DNA of 64,000 nt from Azolla caroliniana. Its lineage: Eukaryota; Polypodiophyta. Location of the stretch: the NCBI GenBank assembly GCA_043228905.1, contig JBHGNT010000007.1, positions 19,716,001-19,780,000 of the forward strand, read 5' to 3'. Made by a program: the position numbers and the translations under genes. Below, piece by piece: positions 54,901 through 64,000 of this stretch (position 1 is the first letter of the stretch; each line of letters starts with the position of its first letter). Under the pieces are notes generated by a model that was not told where the DNA came from, searched no databases, and worked only from the letters and a program-made list of their open reading frames with translations.

Positions 54901-56214
54901 CTTTGCCCCGGTGGCAAAGATGACAACGGTACGGACCGTAATTGCGATTACCGCGGCGAAAGGGTGGCACCTCCATCAAATGGACGTCAAGAACGTCTTT
55001 CTACAAGGCGAATTAGAAGAGGTGTACATGATCCAACCACCCGGCTTTAACTCGAGCACTCATCCAAAAGCCGTATGCCGACTTAAGAAGCCACTCTACG
55101 GCCTCAAGCAAGCACCGCGTGCTTGACATTCGAAGATAACACAATATCTTCATCAAATCGGCTTCCGTATGTCAAAATCGGACAACTCCCTCTACATACG
55201 AAGCGATTCCGCAAGTCCGATCCTCATCATTTTATATGTGGATGACCTAGTCATTGGAGGGGAGCATATCGTTGAAATCAATAAGGTCAAATCCCTCCTT
55301 TCCGACAAGTTCGAGATGACGGACATGAAGGAGCTCCACTACTTCCTCGGCATTGAGGTAATTCGGACTCCAGCCGGAATCATGATGTCTCAACGACACT
55401 ACATCCTCAACTTGTTATACAAGTTCAGAATGGCTAAGTGCAAATCCGTGGCAACCCCGCTCGATCGTAATCTCAAACTAGATGCGAACTCCGGCACCAA
55501 AGTGTGTGAGCCGACTCAGTATCGGCAACTCATCGGAAGTCTCATCTACCTCACGATCACACGACCCGATCTTAGTTATCCGGTCGGTCTCCTTAGCCAA
55601 TTCATGCAAACACCGCGTGATACTCACTTGGATTGCGCTAAGCGAGTTCTACGCTACGTGAACGACACAATGGATTGCGGCATCCTCTACAAGACCGCGA
55701 TGCCAATACGACTCGAGGGGTACACAGACGCCGATTGGGCCGGCTACAAAGCTGATAGAAGATCAACCTCCGGATTTGTTTTCTCCCTCAGCAGCGGAGC
55801 AATATCCTGGAGTACGGAGGCGGAGCAATATCCTCGAGTACGGAGGCGGAATATAGGGGCGCAACCGTAGCTGCGTGTGAAGCCGTATGGCTCAAGAGGA
55901 TTTTGAAGGATCTGGGCGTACCCATCAAGGATCTGACTTCCCTTTACTGCGACAACATGAGCAGTATCTATCTGGCTCGGAACCCGGTGTTCCACGCGCG
56001 GACAAAGCACATCGAAGTGCACTATCACTTCATCCGAGAGCGCATTCTGGTTGGCTATGTCGACCTACAACACATTAGCACCAATCTTCAAACGGCCAAC
56101 ATCTTCACTAAAGCCTTAGGAGCCGACAAGCTATGGCAATTCATGACCGATCTCGGATTGACGATCCCTGACCTGCCAAGCTTGAGGGCGAGTACTAAAG
56201 ACACTATGCAATAA
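51906..56214 (+). pseudogene. Copia-6 gag-pol polyprotein with many stops
   Basis: Start MNTQMGSALPTEKLDRNNFA. Gag meets TGA at 52185 and a shift near 52250. Then follow CCHC CGYCGKLDHHEEEC (near 52696), protease VDSGASNHM (near 52974), pre-integrase ELWHKRIGHI, integrase VIHSDVWG, RT (YVDDLVIGG near 55229) and RNase H (GYTDADWAGY near 55718). Stops: 53609, 53747, 54365, 54437, 54866 and 55124. A small duplication with deletion near 55795-55850 breaks RNase H. The last part (DNMSSIYLARNPVFHARTKH) is in another frame. The core residues are otherwise well kept. Confidence 0.92.
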
Positions 56215-56420
56215 CGCGTGGATTCCGCAACCACGCAACGAAGCAGCGAAGAGCCGATCTACCGCGCAAAGCCGCGAAGAAAGACGCAAGCCGAAGCACA
56301 GACTTCGCACAACGCAAGCTGGAGCACGGATTCCGCAACTCCGCATAAAGCGAGCTGACGCGAGTCAAAGCAGATTTCAAATATCGTATGAAACCAACCC
56401 GACTTGAGCTTGAGGGGGCG

Positions 56421-56792
56421 TGTTGAGAATCAAGCTCAACTTGGTCTAGTGTGTGAACTCACCTTGAGAGTGAAGAGACACTCCAACGGTCAAGAGTCAC
56501 CATTATGTCACCACTTTGTATTCTAACATTTAGTATGAGTCATAGAATCATATTCTATGACACATAACTTATGAGCTTTCACATTCCCCATGCTCCATGA
56601 GGCTTGTAGTTAATGAAGAGAGAGGGTGACTACATAAAGTACCCTCCTCCCACCTTGTATAATGTTGAGTCTTTCTCCTTTGTTAATATACTTATAACCT
56701 TGCGTATACTCTGTGTGTGTGCGTGTCTCTCTCTCTCACACACAGTTCACACCTATTCCGCTTCACAAGAATCCATCTCTTAATTCTTTACA
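56421..56792 (+). repeat. Copia-6 3' LTR
   Basis: 372 bp, preceded by the purine tract ttgagggggcg (56410-56420). Confidence 0.95.
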
Positions 56793-57266
56793 TTTACCAA
56801 CATGTAACAAATGAAGTTTTTCAGGAACAGGGGGAGACAATGAATGTCGACACACCTGCACCACTCGGGCTTTTCCTTGATGAAGCAGAAAATCAAAGAA
56901 GAACCAAACGCCCTTGGATGCCGGGTTTCAAAGCAACTCGACGAGATGTAGAAGCAATAAAGAAAATAAGGGAACGTGAACTACACCGCCTAGAAGCCAT
57001 GGCTAGGGCACTCTATGCATCGGGACCATGGGTCACACCCACACCAAAATCTTTTGACCTCCCACTTCTTTTTGAGAGACTTGGGTGGGAATGAGATTAG
57101 GTTTAGTGCAAAGTTTTGTACAATACTAGAACTTTCTTAGCTTAAGCTATTTTCTTTTATTTTAGTTTTGATGATTGGATAAACACTCATTTTTGTTGTA
57201 ACCCAATTATCTCATGGGCCAAATTTGGCCTTAGAAGACGTTAATATATCTTTCTTTCTTTCTCAC
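56793..57266 (+). pseudogene. LINE-1b, part 2: C-terminal coding tail and 3' end
   Basis: It resumes after Copia-6. The tail starting MNVDTPAPLGLFLDEAENQR and ending FERLGWE (56837-57094) matches the LINE-1a tail, with conservative changes. The 3' UTR then ends 'ggccttagaagacgttaata' and (TTTC)n at 57246-57266. Confidence 0.92.
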
Positions 57267-57671
57267 TACTAACACAACTCACAATAAGGCAAACAAATGA
57301 TAGAAGCTAACTATCAACAACAGAGTGCAAAATCTAGAAAGGAATTCCCTCTCCACTAACATGATTATGCAAGAAAGTTGAAGAAAAGGAAAAATGCGAA
57401 ACGCAAATCCTGCTCTATTAACATGATGGGCAAAACTACATTTGTCATGATCTATAGAATCATTCCTCTTTTGTCATTTGAATTTTTCCCAATCTTCATC
57501 ACTACTATAACCATCCAGAACCATCTTCTTGTTGTCATATAATCGGACATCATAGCATAGATTGTTCAAACAAATGTGATGCAGTGATGATTTTGTTTGT
57601 AACTTTTTGTAGTGACCATGAAACTTCATGTGCAAAACGTTGTTGTAAAGCTCTCTGAACGTCCTAGCAAT
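57267..57671. other. No gene recognised
   Basis: The minus strand holds a 67-codon frame (57677-57474; NNLCYDVRLYDNKKMVLDGY, ending SSDEDWEKFK) that reads like protein, but I do not recognise it. It could be an exon fragment. Otherwise non-coding. Confidence 0.4.
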
Positions 57672-58095
57672 TACCAATTGGCAACGGTTTGGTTCGGTTT
57701 GAGAGTGTCAAAACCAAATCGTTTTAAAAACTGGAAACTTGAACCGAACCACGAAACTATTTAAACCAAACTGTTAAACCATTAAAACCGTGGTTACATG
57801 GTTCGGTTCCGGTTTTCAAGTTAGGTCAAAATTCATATTTTAGGCTTTAAATTTTAAAATTTAAAACTTTTTCATTATTTCAAATTTTAATTTTCAAAAT
57901 TTTAATCATTTGGGCTTAAAAATAGAAAGGTTGTTTTGACAAAATATTTTTAAAAAATCAACTAGGAACCTTAAACTCTCAAACCATTTTAACTACAATT
58001 TCAAACCGTTTTAATCGAACTGAACTAATAAAACCACTACGCCATTAAGATGTGGTTTCGCGATTTGGTTCAAACCGAACCGTTGACGATTGGTA
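57672..58095. mobile_element. hAT-like miniature element, 424 bp
   Basis: Ends are TACCAATTGGCAACGG and CCGTTGACGATTGGTA. Flanks ctagcaat (57664-57671) and gtagcaat (58096-58103) match at 7 of 8. Subterminal aaccgaacc and ggttcggtt motifs resemble those of 42369-42969 and 45783-47201. Confidence 0.82.
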
Positions 58096-58212
58096 GTAGC
58101 AATGAGGGCAAACCTACGTCAAAAACACATTCCGACACTACTATTGGAATGCCATCGCTTTTTGGGTCTCTTTGTTCACATGCTCCCTCTCTCTCTCCCT
58201 CTCTCTCTCTCC

Positions 58213-58427
58213 CTCTCATGGGCCAATTTTGGCATTAGAAGACGTTAATATTTCTTTCTTTCTTTCTTTCTTTTCTCTCTCTCTCTCTCCCTCTCATGGG
58301 CCAATTTTGGCATTAGAAGACGTTAATATTTCTTTCTTTCTTTCTTTCTTTTCTCTCTCTCTCTCTCTCCCTCTCATGGGCCAATTTTGGCATTAGAAGA
58401 CGTTAATATTTCTTTCTTTCTTTCTTT

Positions 58428-58460
<33 letters not shown>
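58213..58460 (+). repeat. Three tandem copies of the LINE-1 3' end
   Basis: Units start ctctcatgggccaattttgg at 58213, 58291 and 58371 (78 and 80 bp apart). Each has 'cattagaagacgttaatatt', (TTTC)n and (CT)n. They match the last about 45 bp of LINE-1a/b with the same two differences in all three copies, so they were multiplied in place. Confidence 0.95.
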
Positions 58461-58463
<3 letters not shown>

Positions 58464-58487
58464 TACTATTGGTTGCCACAGTTGCAG

Positions 58488-58517
58488 AGCTTTTCAAAAC
58501 TTTTGAAACAAAGACCC
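58488..58517 (+). promoter_or_regulatory. RLP promoter-proximal motif, copy 3
   Basis: agcttttcaaaacttttgaa then acaaagaccc, about 270-300 bp before the RLP3 start. A TATATAA box follows at about 58583-58590 and the conserved 'tctactgttctcacataaca' at 58608-58627. Confidence 0.5.
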
Positions 58518-58785
58518 ATTCATAGCCTTAGGAGTGTGAAGAAGACTTTCTTCTTCTACTTCATTCTTCTCATGCATATGTGTATATAACCTTCCCTCCC
58601 CTGTTTCTCTACTGTTCTCACATAACATATACATATGTCAAGCCTTGCTCTGTTTCACTTCAGTAATCTCCTTTCTCCTCAATTCACTACCATTTCTTCC
58701 ACCATTACTACAAGAAGATGTAAAGATAACATGTGTACAGATGCTTCAAACTACTTCCTTTGCATGTATGTATCCACTTTTAAGC

Positions 58786-60876
58786 ATGGTTAGACCCATC
58801 ACCATCACCATTACAAGTACTCTATATTGGCTTCTATTTCTCCTGTCCTCTCTTGGACTGCCACGAACCTCCGATTCTTGCACGAGAGGAGATGCCGATG
58901 CCCTTCTCCGGTTTATGAATTCTGTGAACATAACATCTCTCAAGAAGGGTTGGGGTTTAAGCAACAGCAATGGGAGCTGTTGTGATTGGGAAGGTGTGAT
59001 TTGTGATGCTGTTTCTGCACAGATTCTGGGCATTTCTCTCTCCAGCAAAGGTCTATATGGGAGTTTATCTCAAGGGTTGGCCAACATTCCATCTCTTCAA
59101 GTTCTCAATGTTTCTAATAATTACTTATATGGGCCTCTCCCACAAGACCTCTCAACACTCTCATCCCTTCACACTCTTGATGTCAGTAGCAACCATTTTT
59201 CAGGCCAGATCTCTGATGTACTAGTGAATTTCAGCTCTTTGCAAGTGCTTAACCTCTCTACCAATTCCTTCAATGGTAGCTTGCCTTCCCCTTCTTTAAG
59301 GAATTTGAGCCTCTTGAGGAAATTCCTAGCAAGCAACAATGATTTAAGTGGAGATTTGCCACTCGTCCTATGCCAAACTGCCCCACTTCTTCAAGAGATG
59401 GATCTATCCTCTAACAATTTCTCAGGAACAATCTCAAAAGGTATTGGACTTTGTGCCTCTCTTCAGGCATTAGATCTTGGTGATAACAACTTGGTGGGTA
59501 ATCTACCCCAAGATCTGTACTACCTAACCTCATTAACAATGCTTCGATTCACACTTAACTCTTTTGATGGCGAACTAGATAATGCTATCGGCAACCTAAT
59601 AAATCTCTCTCATTTGATGTTGGGTTCTAACAACTTCACGGGACAACTTCCCTCAAACCTCTCCTCGTGTACAAACCTAAAGGTATTTGCTGCAAACAGA
59701 AACAAATTCAATGGTTCATTGGATGTTGTTCGATTCAATCAATTCCCGATGCTAGAAAATCTTGATCTCAATAGCAATGCTTTTGTCGGGTCAATCCCAC
59801 CTTCATTAACTGAGTGCGCAGCGCTCAAGAGCATAAACTTTGCAAAAAACAAACTTTCGGGGGAGATCCCATCATCTTTGTATCGATTGAAGAACCTAAC
59901 CACACTCATTCTCTCAAGCAACAACCTTAATGGGAGCATAACATCACTGGATGGGAGTGAACATCTGGTGATTGTGATCTTATCCAAGAATGTGTTCAAC
60001 GAGGCACTACCCGATAGGATGCAAGGGGTAACTAATCTACAAGTGTTCGGCCTCGGAAACATCCGTCTCTTTGGTTCCATTCCAGAGTGGTTGAGGAATT
60101 GCACAAAACTACAAGTGCTTGACCTTTCGTGGAACAACCTAACCGGATCGATCCCCCCATGGATAGGGTCCTTTCCACATCTTTTCTATTTGGACTTATC
60201 TAACAACTCTTTATCCGGAAGCATTCCGCCCGAATTGTTCTCATTGCCTACGTTGATACATCTCGATAACAACCTAACCGGATTGCAAGGGGTGGTTAGC
60301 AACCTCGCCATAAAACAAGAACTTGATGTCCAAGAGCTACAATACACACAAGTTTCAGCTTTTCCACCCTCAATTTACCTCTCCCATAATCACCTCCAAG
60401 GTTCTGTACCTTCACAAATTGGTGCTTTTGGCTTGCTTTTAGACATGGATTTGAGTTTCAACAATTTATCGGGAAACATGCCAGAGATGATAAGCAATAT
60501 GACCGATCTAGAAAGCCTTGATTTATCATACAACTCTCTCACTGGTGGAATACCTTCGTCATTGACAATGCTCAGTTTTCTAACTTATTTCAATGTTTCG
60601 TACAATCAACTCGAGGGTTCAATACCTCTTGGCAACCAATTCTTGACATTTTCTAACAAAAGTTATGAAGGGAACTCTGGTCTATGTGGTGCCCCTTTAT
60701 CCTTTCCTTGTGGGAATGATGATGCCACCAAGTCCAACCCCAATTCCACCTCAAGTAGGGGGGAAATCCCGATTAAGGCCACTGATATTTTCGAACCAAT
60801 TGGTGTGGTCATTGGTTATGTTGCATTGATAGTGGGTTGGTTTACTTGGGATCTCACTAGAAAAAAGATGGGATAA
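58786..60876 (+). CDS. RLP3: PSKR/PSY1R-type LRR receptor-like protein without kinase
   Basis: 696 residues from MVRPITIT (58786). The frame is open from 58645. It has signal peptide LYWLLFLLSSLGLP, N-cap CCDWEGVICD, 21 LRRs with the island (LDNNLTGLQGVVSNLAIKQE) after LRR 17, C-cap SYEGNSGLCGAPLSFPCGND, a membrane helix with GVVIGYVALIVGW, and tail LTRKKMG. It is nearly identical to RLP1 in LRR 9-12 and the island, but closer to RLP2 in LRR 5-6 (LVLCQTAPLLQEMDLS), so it looks like a mosaic. The promoter is well preserved. Function as for RLP1: a surface receptor for an unknown ligand, acting with a partner kinase (inference from family). Confidence 0.92.
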   Translation: MVRPITITITSTLYWLLFLLSSLGLPRTSDSCTRGDADALLRFMNSVNITSLKKGWGLSNSNGSCCDWEGVICDAVSAQILGISLSSKGLYGSLSQGLANIPSLQVLNVSNNYLYGPLPQDLSTLSSLHTLDVSSNHFSGQISDVLVNFSSLQVLNLSTNSFNGSLPSPSLRNLSLLRKFLASNNDLSGDLPLVLCQTAPLLQEMDLSSNNFSGTISKGIGLCASLQALDLGDNNLVGNLPQDLYYLTSLTMLRFTLNSFDGELDNAIGNLINLSHLMLGSNNFTGQLPSNLSSCTNLKVFAANRNKFNGSLDVVRFNQFPMLENLDLNSNAFVGSIPPSLTECAALKSINFAKNKLSGEIPSSLYRLKNLTTLILSSNNLNGSITSLDGSEHLVIVILSKNVFNEALPDRMQGVTNLQVFGLGNIRLFGSIPEWLRNCTKLQVLDLSWNNLTGSIPPWIGSFPHLFYLDLSNNSLSGSIPPELFSLPTLIHLDNNLTGLQGVVSNLAIKQELDVQELQYTQVSAFPPSIYLSHNHLQGSVPSQIGAFGLLLDMDLSFNNLSGNMPEMISNMTDLESLDLSYNSLTGGIPSSLTMLSFLTYFNVSYNQLEGSIPLGNQFLTFSNKSYEGNSGLCGAPLSFPCGNDDATKSNPNSTSSRGEIPIKATDIFEPIGVVIGYVALIVGWFTWDLTRKKMG

Positions 60877-62750
60877 GATTCAACCACATAAAATCTCAAA
60901 GTCTAGTTTATATTCAGTAATATAATGGATTTTAAGGGAAAATGTCATCCAATTTTGTAGTTTCTCTTTTCCATGGTCATAAGGACATCCAACGTTGGTT
61001 GCAAACCTTTTATGAGTTCAATGTAACAAACTATGCACGTGTTTTCAATTTCCCTTGGCACAATATAAACCCAAAGGTCTATGCTAATATGGAACACATG
61101 TATCGAGCCAAGAGCCGAGAACCTAATGCCCTACATTCCTCTCTTTTTAATTCCTAGATAAAAAGAAACCGCTCTACATAGAGACGAGTTGAATTCGAAG
61201 AAAGCAATGAAAAACTAGTGGAGCTTATGCCCGTTCACAAAAGATGGGGTTGTCTACCGACCAACAACCATCCCCAAACATTTCACGGTGGTGCTTGCTT
61301 CCATCATCCATGTTTGATCATCTATAAACCTTTGGCCCCCTATATTGTGCATGATCAAGATGATGTTGACATATTGAGGAGTTGTAGTACACGTTCTCAC
61401 GTTTTGAGGACAGAAAGAGAGAGTCATCTAGGTCAATCCACTCGTAGAGTCACCCAAAGTTCATCTGGTGCCTCCCTTTATTCAACAACACACACGCACA
61501 CACAACTCCAATGTTTGCTAAAGCCCAAGCAACACTTCTTATGTTGTTATTCAACTAGATATTGCTCCAACCACTTCCCCATGAAAACCATACCAAGGAG
61601 CATATTGATGATCATGATTCTCTCATTAACTATATCAATATTCCTAACCTAACATTCAATTACAACTATTTCACATCCTCTTGACATATTCTTTGTTTCA
61701 AGAACCCAAAAACCATGATTTGCGACAAGTCTGGACAAGACCTAGGTTTTGACATGAATGGTGGACACATATACTCTTGACAAATCCAGTGTTCCAAGAA
61801 CCCAAACATAATAATTGCAACAAGCCTGGACGAGTCCTAGCTTTTGATATCAACGTTTGGGCTTAAGTTATGGTCTACCTTCCATCGTCATAAGTTACCT
61901 AGAAATTTTGCAAACTTAAATCTTCCTATCAATAGCATGATTCGCTAAGGAGAGTTCCATCAGTATGAATCTCATCTTGATGATGCATTCTAATAGTATA
62001 CTGTTCAAAAATTGAAGGATGAATCTTTAATTTTAAGTAGGAACTAAGATAAAATGGTGAAAAATGATGTGCATCTAGTCCATGTATGTATATTGAGCAT
62101 AGTTCTTCATGAAATCTACTTTGTCTCTATGAATCTAAATATATTGTAAATGTGGATATTTTCAAAGAAAATCGCTCTTTTTCACATTCCTTAGTTTTTA
62201 CAAATCAATGACACTTGTAGCATATTGTTCATTGATTACACAAACACATGGTTATTAGAAACATGAATTTCTTGATTAATTTTCACTTTAGCATAAATGT
62301 CAATGACTTACTCCATTGGCTAGGCCCCATCCTGTAGATTGAATTTGTTGTGTGTACATTAGCATTATGAAAAATCTTATCATAGTTATGTATATCTACA
62401 TAGTAATCTTAAATTAATTTAAAGAGAAAGTATATGTATCATTGTTCACAATAATATTTTGAAAAGAGCTTGGTATTACTAAACAAAAGTCTAAATAAAG
62501 GTGGTCTTGAGTCTCATTTGTGTCGTACACAATCCATGCCAATTGGTTTTTTTATAGTGTTATTTTGAAGATGCATAACGTAAAGGTTTTCAAGTAAGAT
62601 AATGATCACATTCATACTGAAAAAGACAATCCTGAGGTGGGTGAAATATCTATGTCATAAGGGCCATATGTAATGAATATTATATATTTATTGGAGTTGA
62701 CCCAAAGAATAAAAAGCAATTTATCATTAATCATAGTGTCTTTCAATATC
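60877..62750. other. RLP3 3' flank and intergenic sequence, no gene
   Basis: 60890-61030 is RLP 3'-flank homologue ('aaggacatccaacgttg'). 61430-61545 is related to 27930-28030. A 144-codon frame (61218-61652) has no recognisable content and overlaps this repeat. The rest is AT-rich with no feature. Confidence 0.6.
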
Positions 62751-63378
62751 TCTCGTGTTCGTTTTTCTTTTGTCTTGTTGCCTTAGTGATATACACCACA
62801 ACATTAATGTCATAAATTTTAGAGAAGCCATGTTTGATCCTTGCCATGGGCTTGGCCCTATCCCATTGATCGCACTTGGTCTCTCGCTAAACTACAAATT
62901 TTATTATCTAGGGAATGGATTAGGCTCATGCCCCCACGCCCCCCAATTGGCAAGTTTATGGGTTATTTTTCTAGTAAACTATGAAACTATAACCCTATAC
63001 AATATTTCGTTGAATCTATTTTTAACAATAATGAGAAGTTATTGAGTTGGGTTACAATTTTATGCTCAACAACCAATTCTTTATAGGGAAAAGTACCAGG
63101 ATACCCTTGGAAGTTCGCCTATTTACCAGAATGCCCCCTAAGTTCCAAAATTACCAAACTACCAATATGTCCAAAAATAACACTTTATAAAGTAATTATA
63201 CACTCAAATCTACAAGCCCTATTTACCATAATACCTTTCAAACACAAATTTCTTTACTTAAGCGATTCTTTGGGTCCTTTGTACCTAACAATGTAGTCTT
63301 TTCTTTCTTTCTTGTTCATTGGGTTGATCAATCGTCTTCATCATTATGATCCATAGAAGGTCAGTTCACACACACACA

Positions 63379-63426
<48 letters not shown>

Positions 63427-64000
63427 ATATATGGTCATTTCTCTATGTTTAGGTTTGCTCTTTCTTCTTTTATTGATCAATCCCCTTTTCCTTCTAATTT
63501 CTCTTTTTCCTGTATCCTCCAAATTTTTCTTTTTCTTTTTCTTCTTCTTCTTCTCTCTGTCTCTCTCTCATTTTGATGGTTGATGTCTCTCATAGAATGG
63601 CTTTGGTGGAGGGAAGGCAATTTGACTTGTAATAATTACATGTTAATTTTGATCCTTCTACAAAAAGTGTAACCCAAAAATATCCACAAAATCAAATATA
63701 TCTATCGACGCAACAAAATATCTAATAATGCACAATCATCACTAAATTGGCTAATGAGCACTGTCGGCCCCTCACATTGGGCTACATGTAAGTTTTCAGG
63801 GAAAAGGTTTGGACACTTGACATCTAACATTGCCAAGTCCCTAAATGCATGGTTGTTAGAGCCTAGAGCTATGTCAATTCTAGGGATGATGGAATTGATA
63901 CGCCAAAAGATAATGTCATGGTTTTATGAAAAGACAGTTAATGGAGAAACTTCTAAAGCATGTATTGGATTAGTTAATGGAGAGATAACACATGATGCAT
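62751..64000. other. AT-rich intergenic sequence, no gene
   Basis: Only short frames with low-complexity content. (CA)n at 63367-63380 runs straight into (GT)n at 63381-63424, a self-complementary microsatellite. A CTT-rich run is at 63528-63560. Confidence 0.7.

Larger units (their letters stand above)
51375..56792 (+). mobile_element. Copia-6: complete copia element nested in LINE-1b
   Basis: It has two 372-bp LTRs that differ at only a handful of positions, a PBS, gag-pol and a purine tract. Perfect 5-bp TSD tttac (51370-51374 and 56793-56797). The coding region resembles Copia-3 in gene order and motifs, and the LTR openings are alike (TGTTGAGAATCAAGCTCAAC). Confidence 0.96.

Noticed and set aside
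61218-61652. 144-codon frame
   Set aside because: It contains a dispersed repeat shared with 27930-28030 and a (CA)n-like run. Nothing supports coding.

Overview
This is nuclear DNA from a plant, almost certainly a flowering plant. The evidence is nested Ty1/copia elements primed by initiator-Met tRNA, CHG-type stop mutations (CAG to TAG, TGG to TAG or TGA), hAT-like miniature elements, and a cluster of intronless leucine-rich-repeat receptor-like genes. The species cannot be named from the sequence. The only apparently functional host genes are three LRR receptor-like protein (RLP) genes at 33202-35310, 38658-40733 and 58786-60876. Two broken relatives lie at about 35690-36281 and 47575-48085.

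Left third (1-27 kb): nested retrotransposons. Copia-1 enters from the window edge and ends with an LTR at 2535. Copia-2 (about 3048-17867) has its 5' LTR truncated. It holds two complete insertions: a gag-only LTR element on the minus strand (4284-8454, TSD ccgt) in its protease region, and Copia-3 (10319-15971) in its reverse transcriptase. Copia-2 itself abuts a Ty3/gypsy integrase fragment (17868-18060, minus). Next come a 76-bp minisatellite, a decayed minus-strand gene rich in coiled coil (18650-21390), a 962-bp foldback element carrying a captured Ty3/gypsy RT start, and a minus-strand Copia-4 split by a solo LTR of the Copia-2 family (23836-24554). Copia-4 sits next to an LTR of the Copia-3 family (26627-27076).

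Right part (27-64 kb): an RLP cluster with repeats between the genes. An almost complete LINE with an unusual (TTTC)n tail ends 390 bp before RLP1. A 5'-truncated copy of the same LINE (48835-57266) is interrupted by Copia-6 (51375-56792, perfect TSD tttac). An L1-type LINE relic lies on the minus strand (about 41880-45210). hAT-like elements with 8-bp target duplications are at 42369-42969, 45783-47201 and 57672-58095.

The three RLPs have 21 LRRs with an island between LRR 17 and 18, then one membrane helix and a tail of about 10 basic residues with no kinase. This is the ectodomain layout of the phytosulfokine/PSY1 receptor group joined to an RLP-type end, as in Arabidopsis RLP2/RLP3 (RFO2). 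The genes share a promoter-proximal motif and homologous 3' flanks, so the cluster grew by local duplication while transposons filled the gaps.
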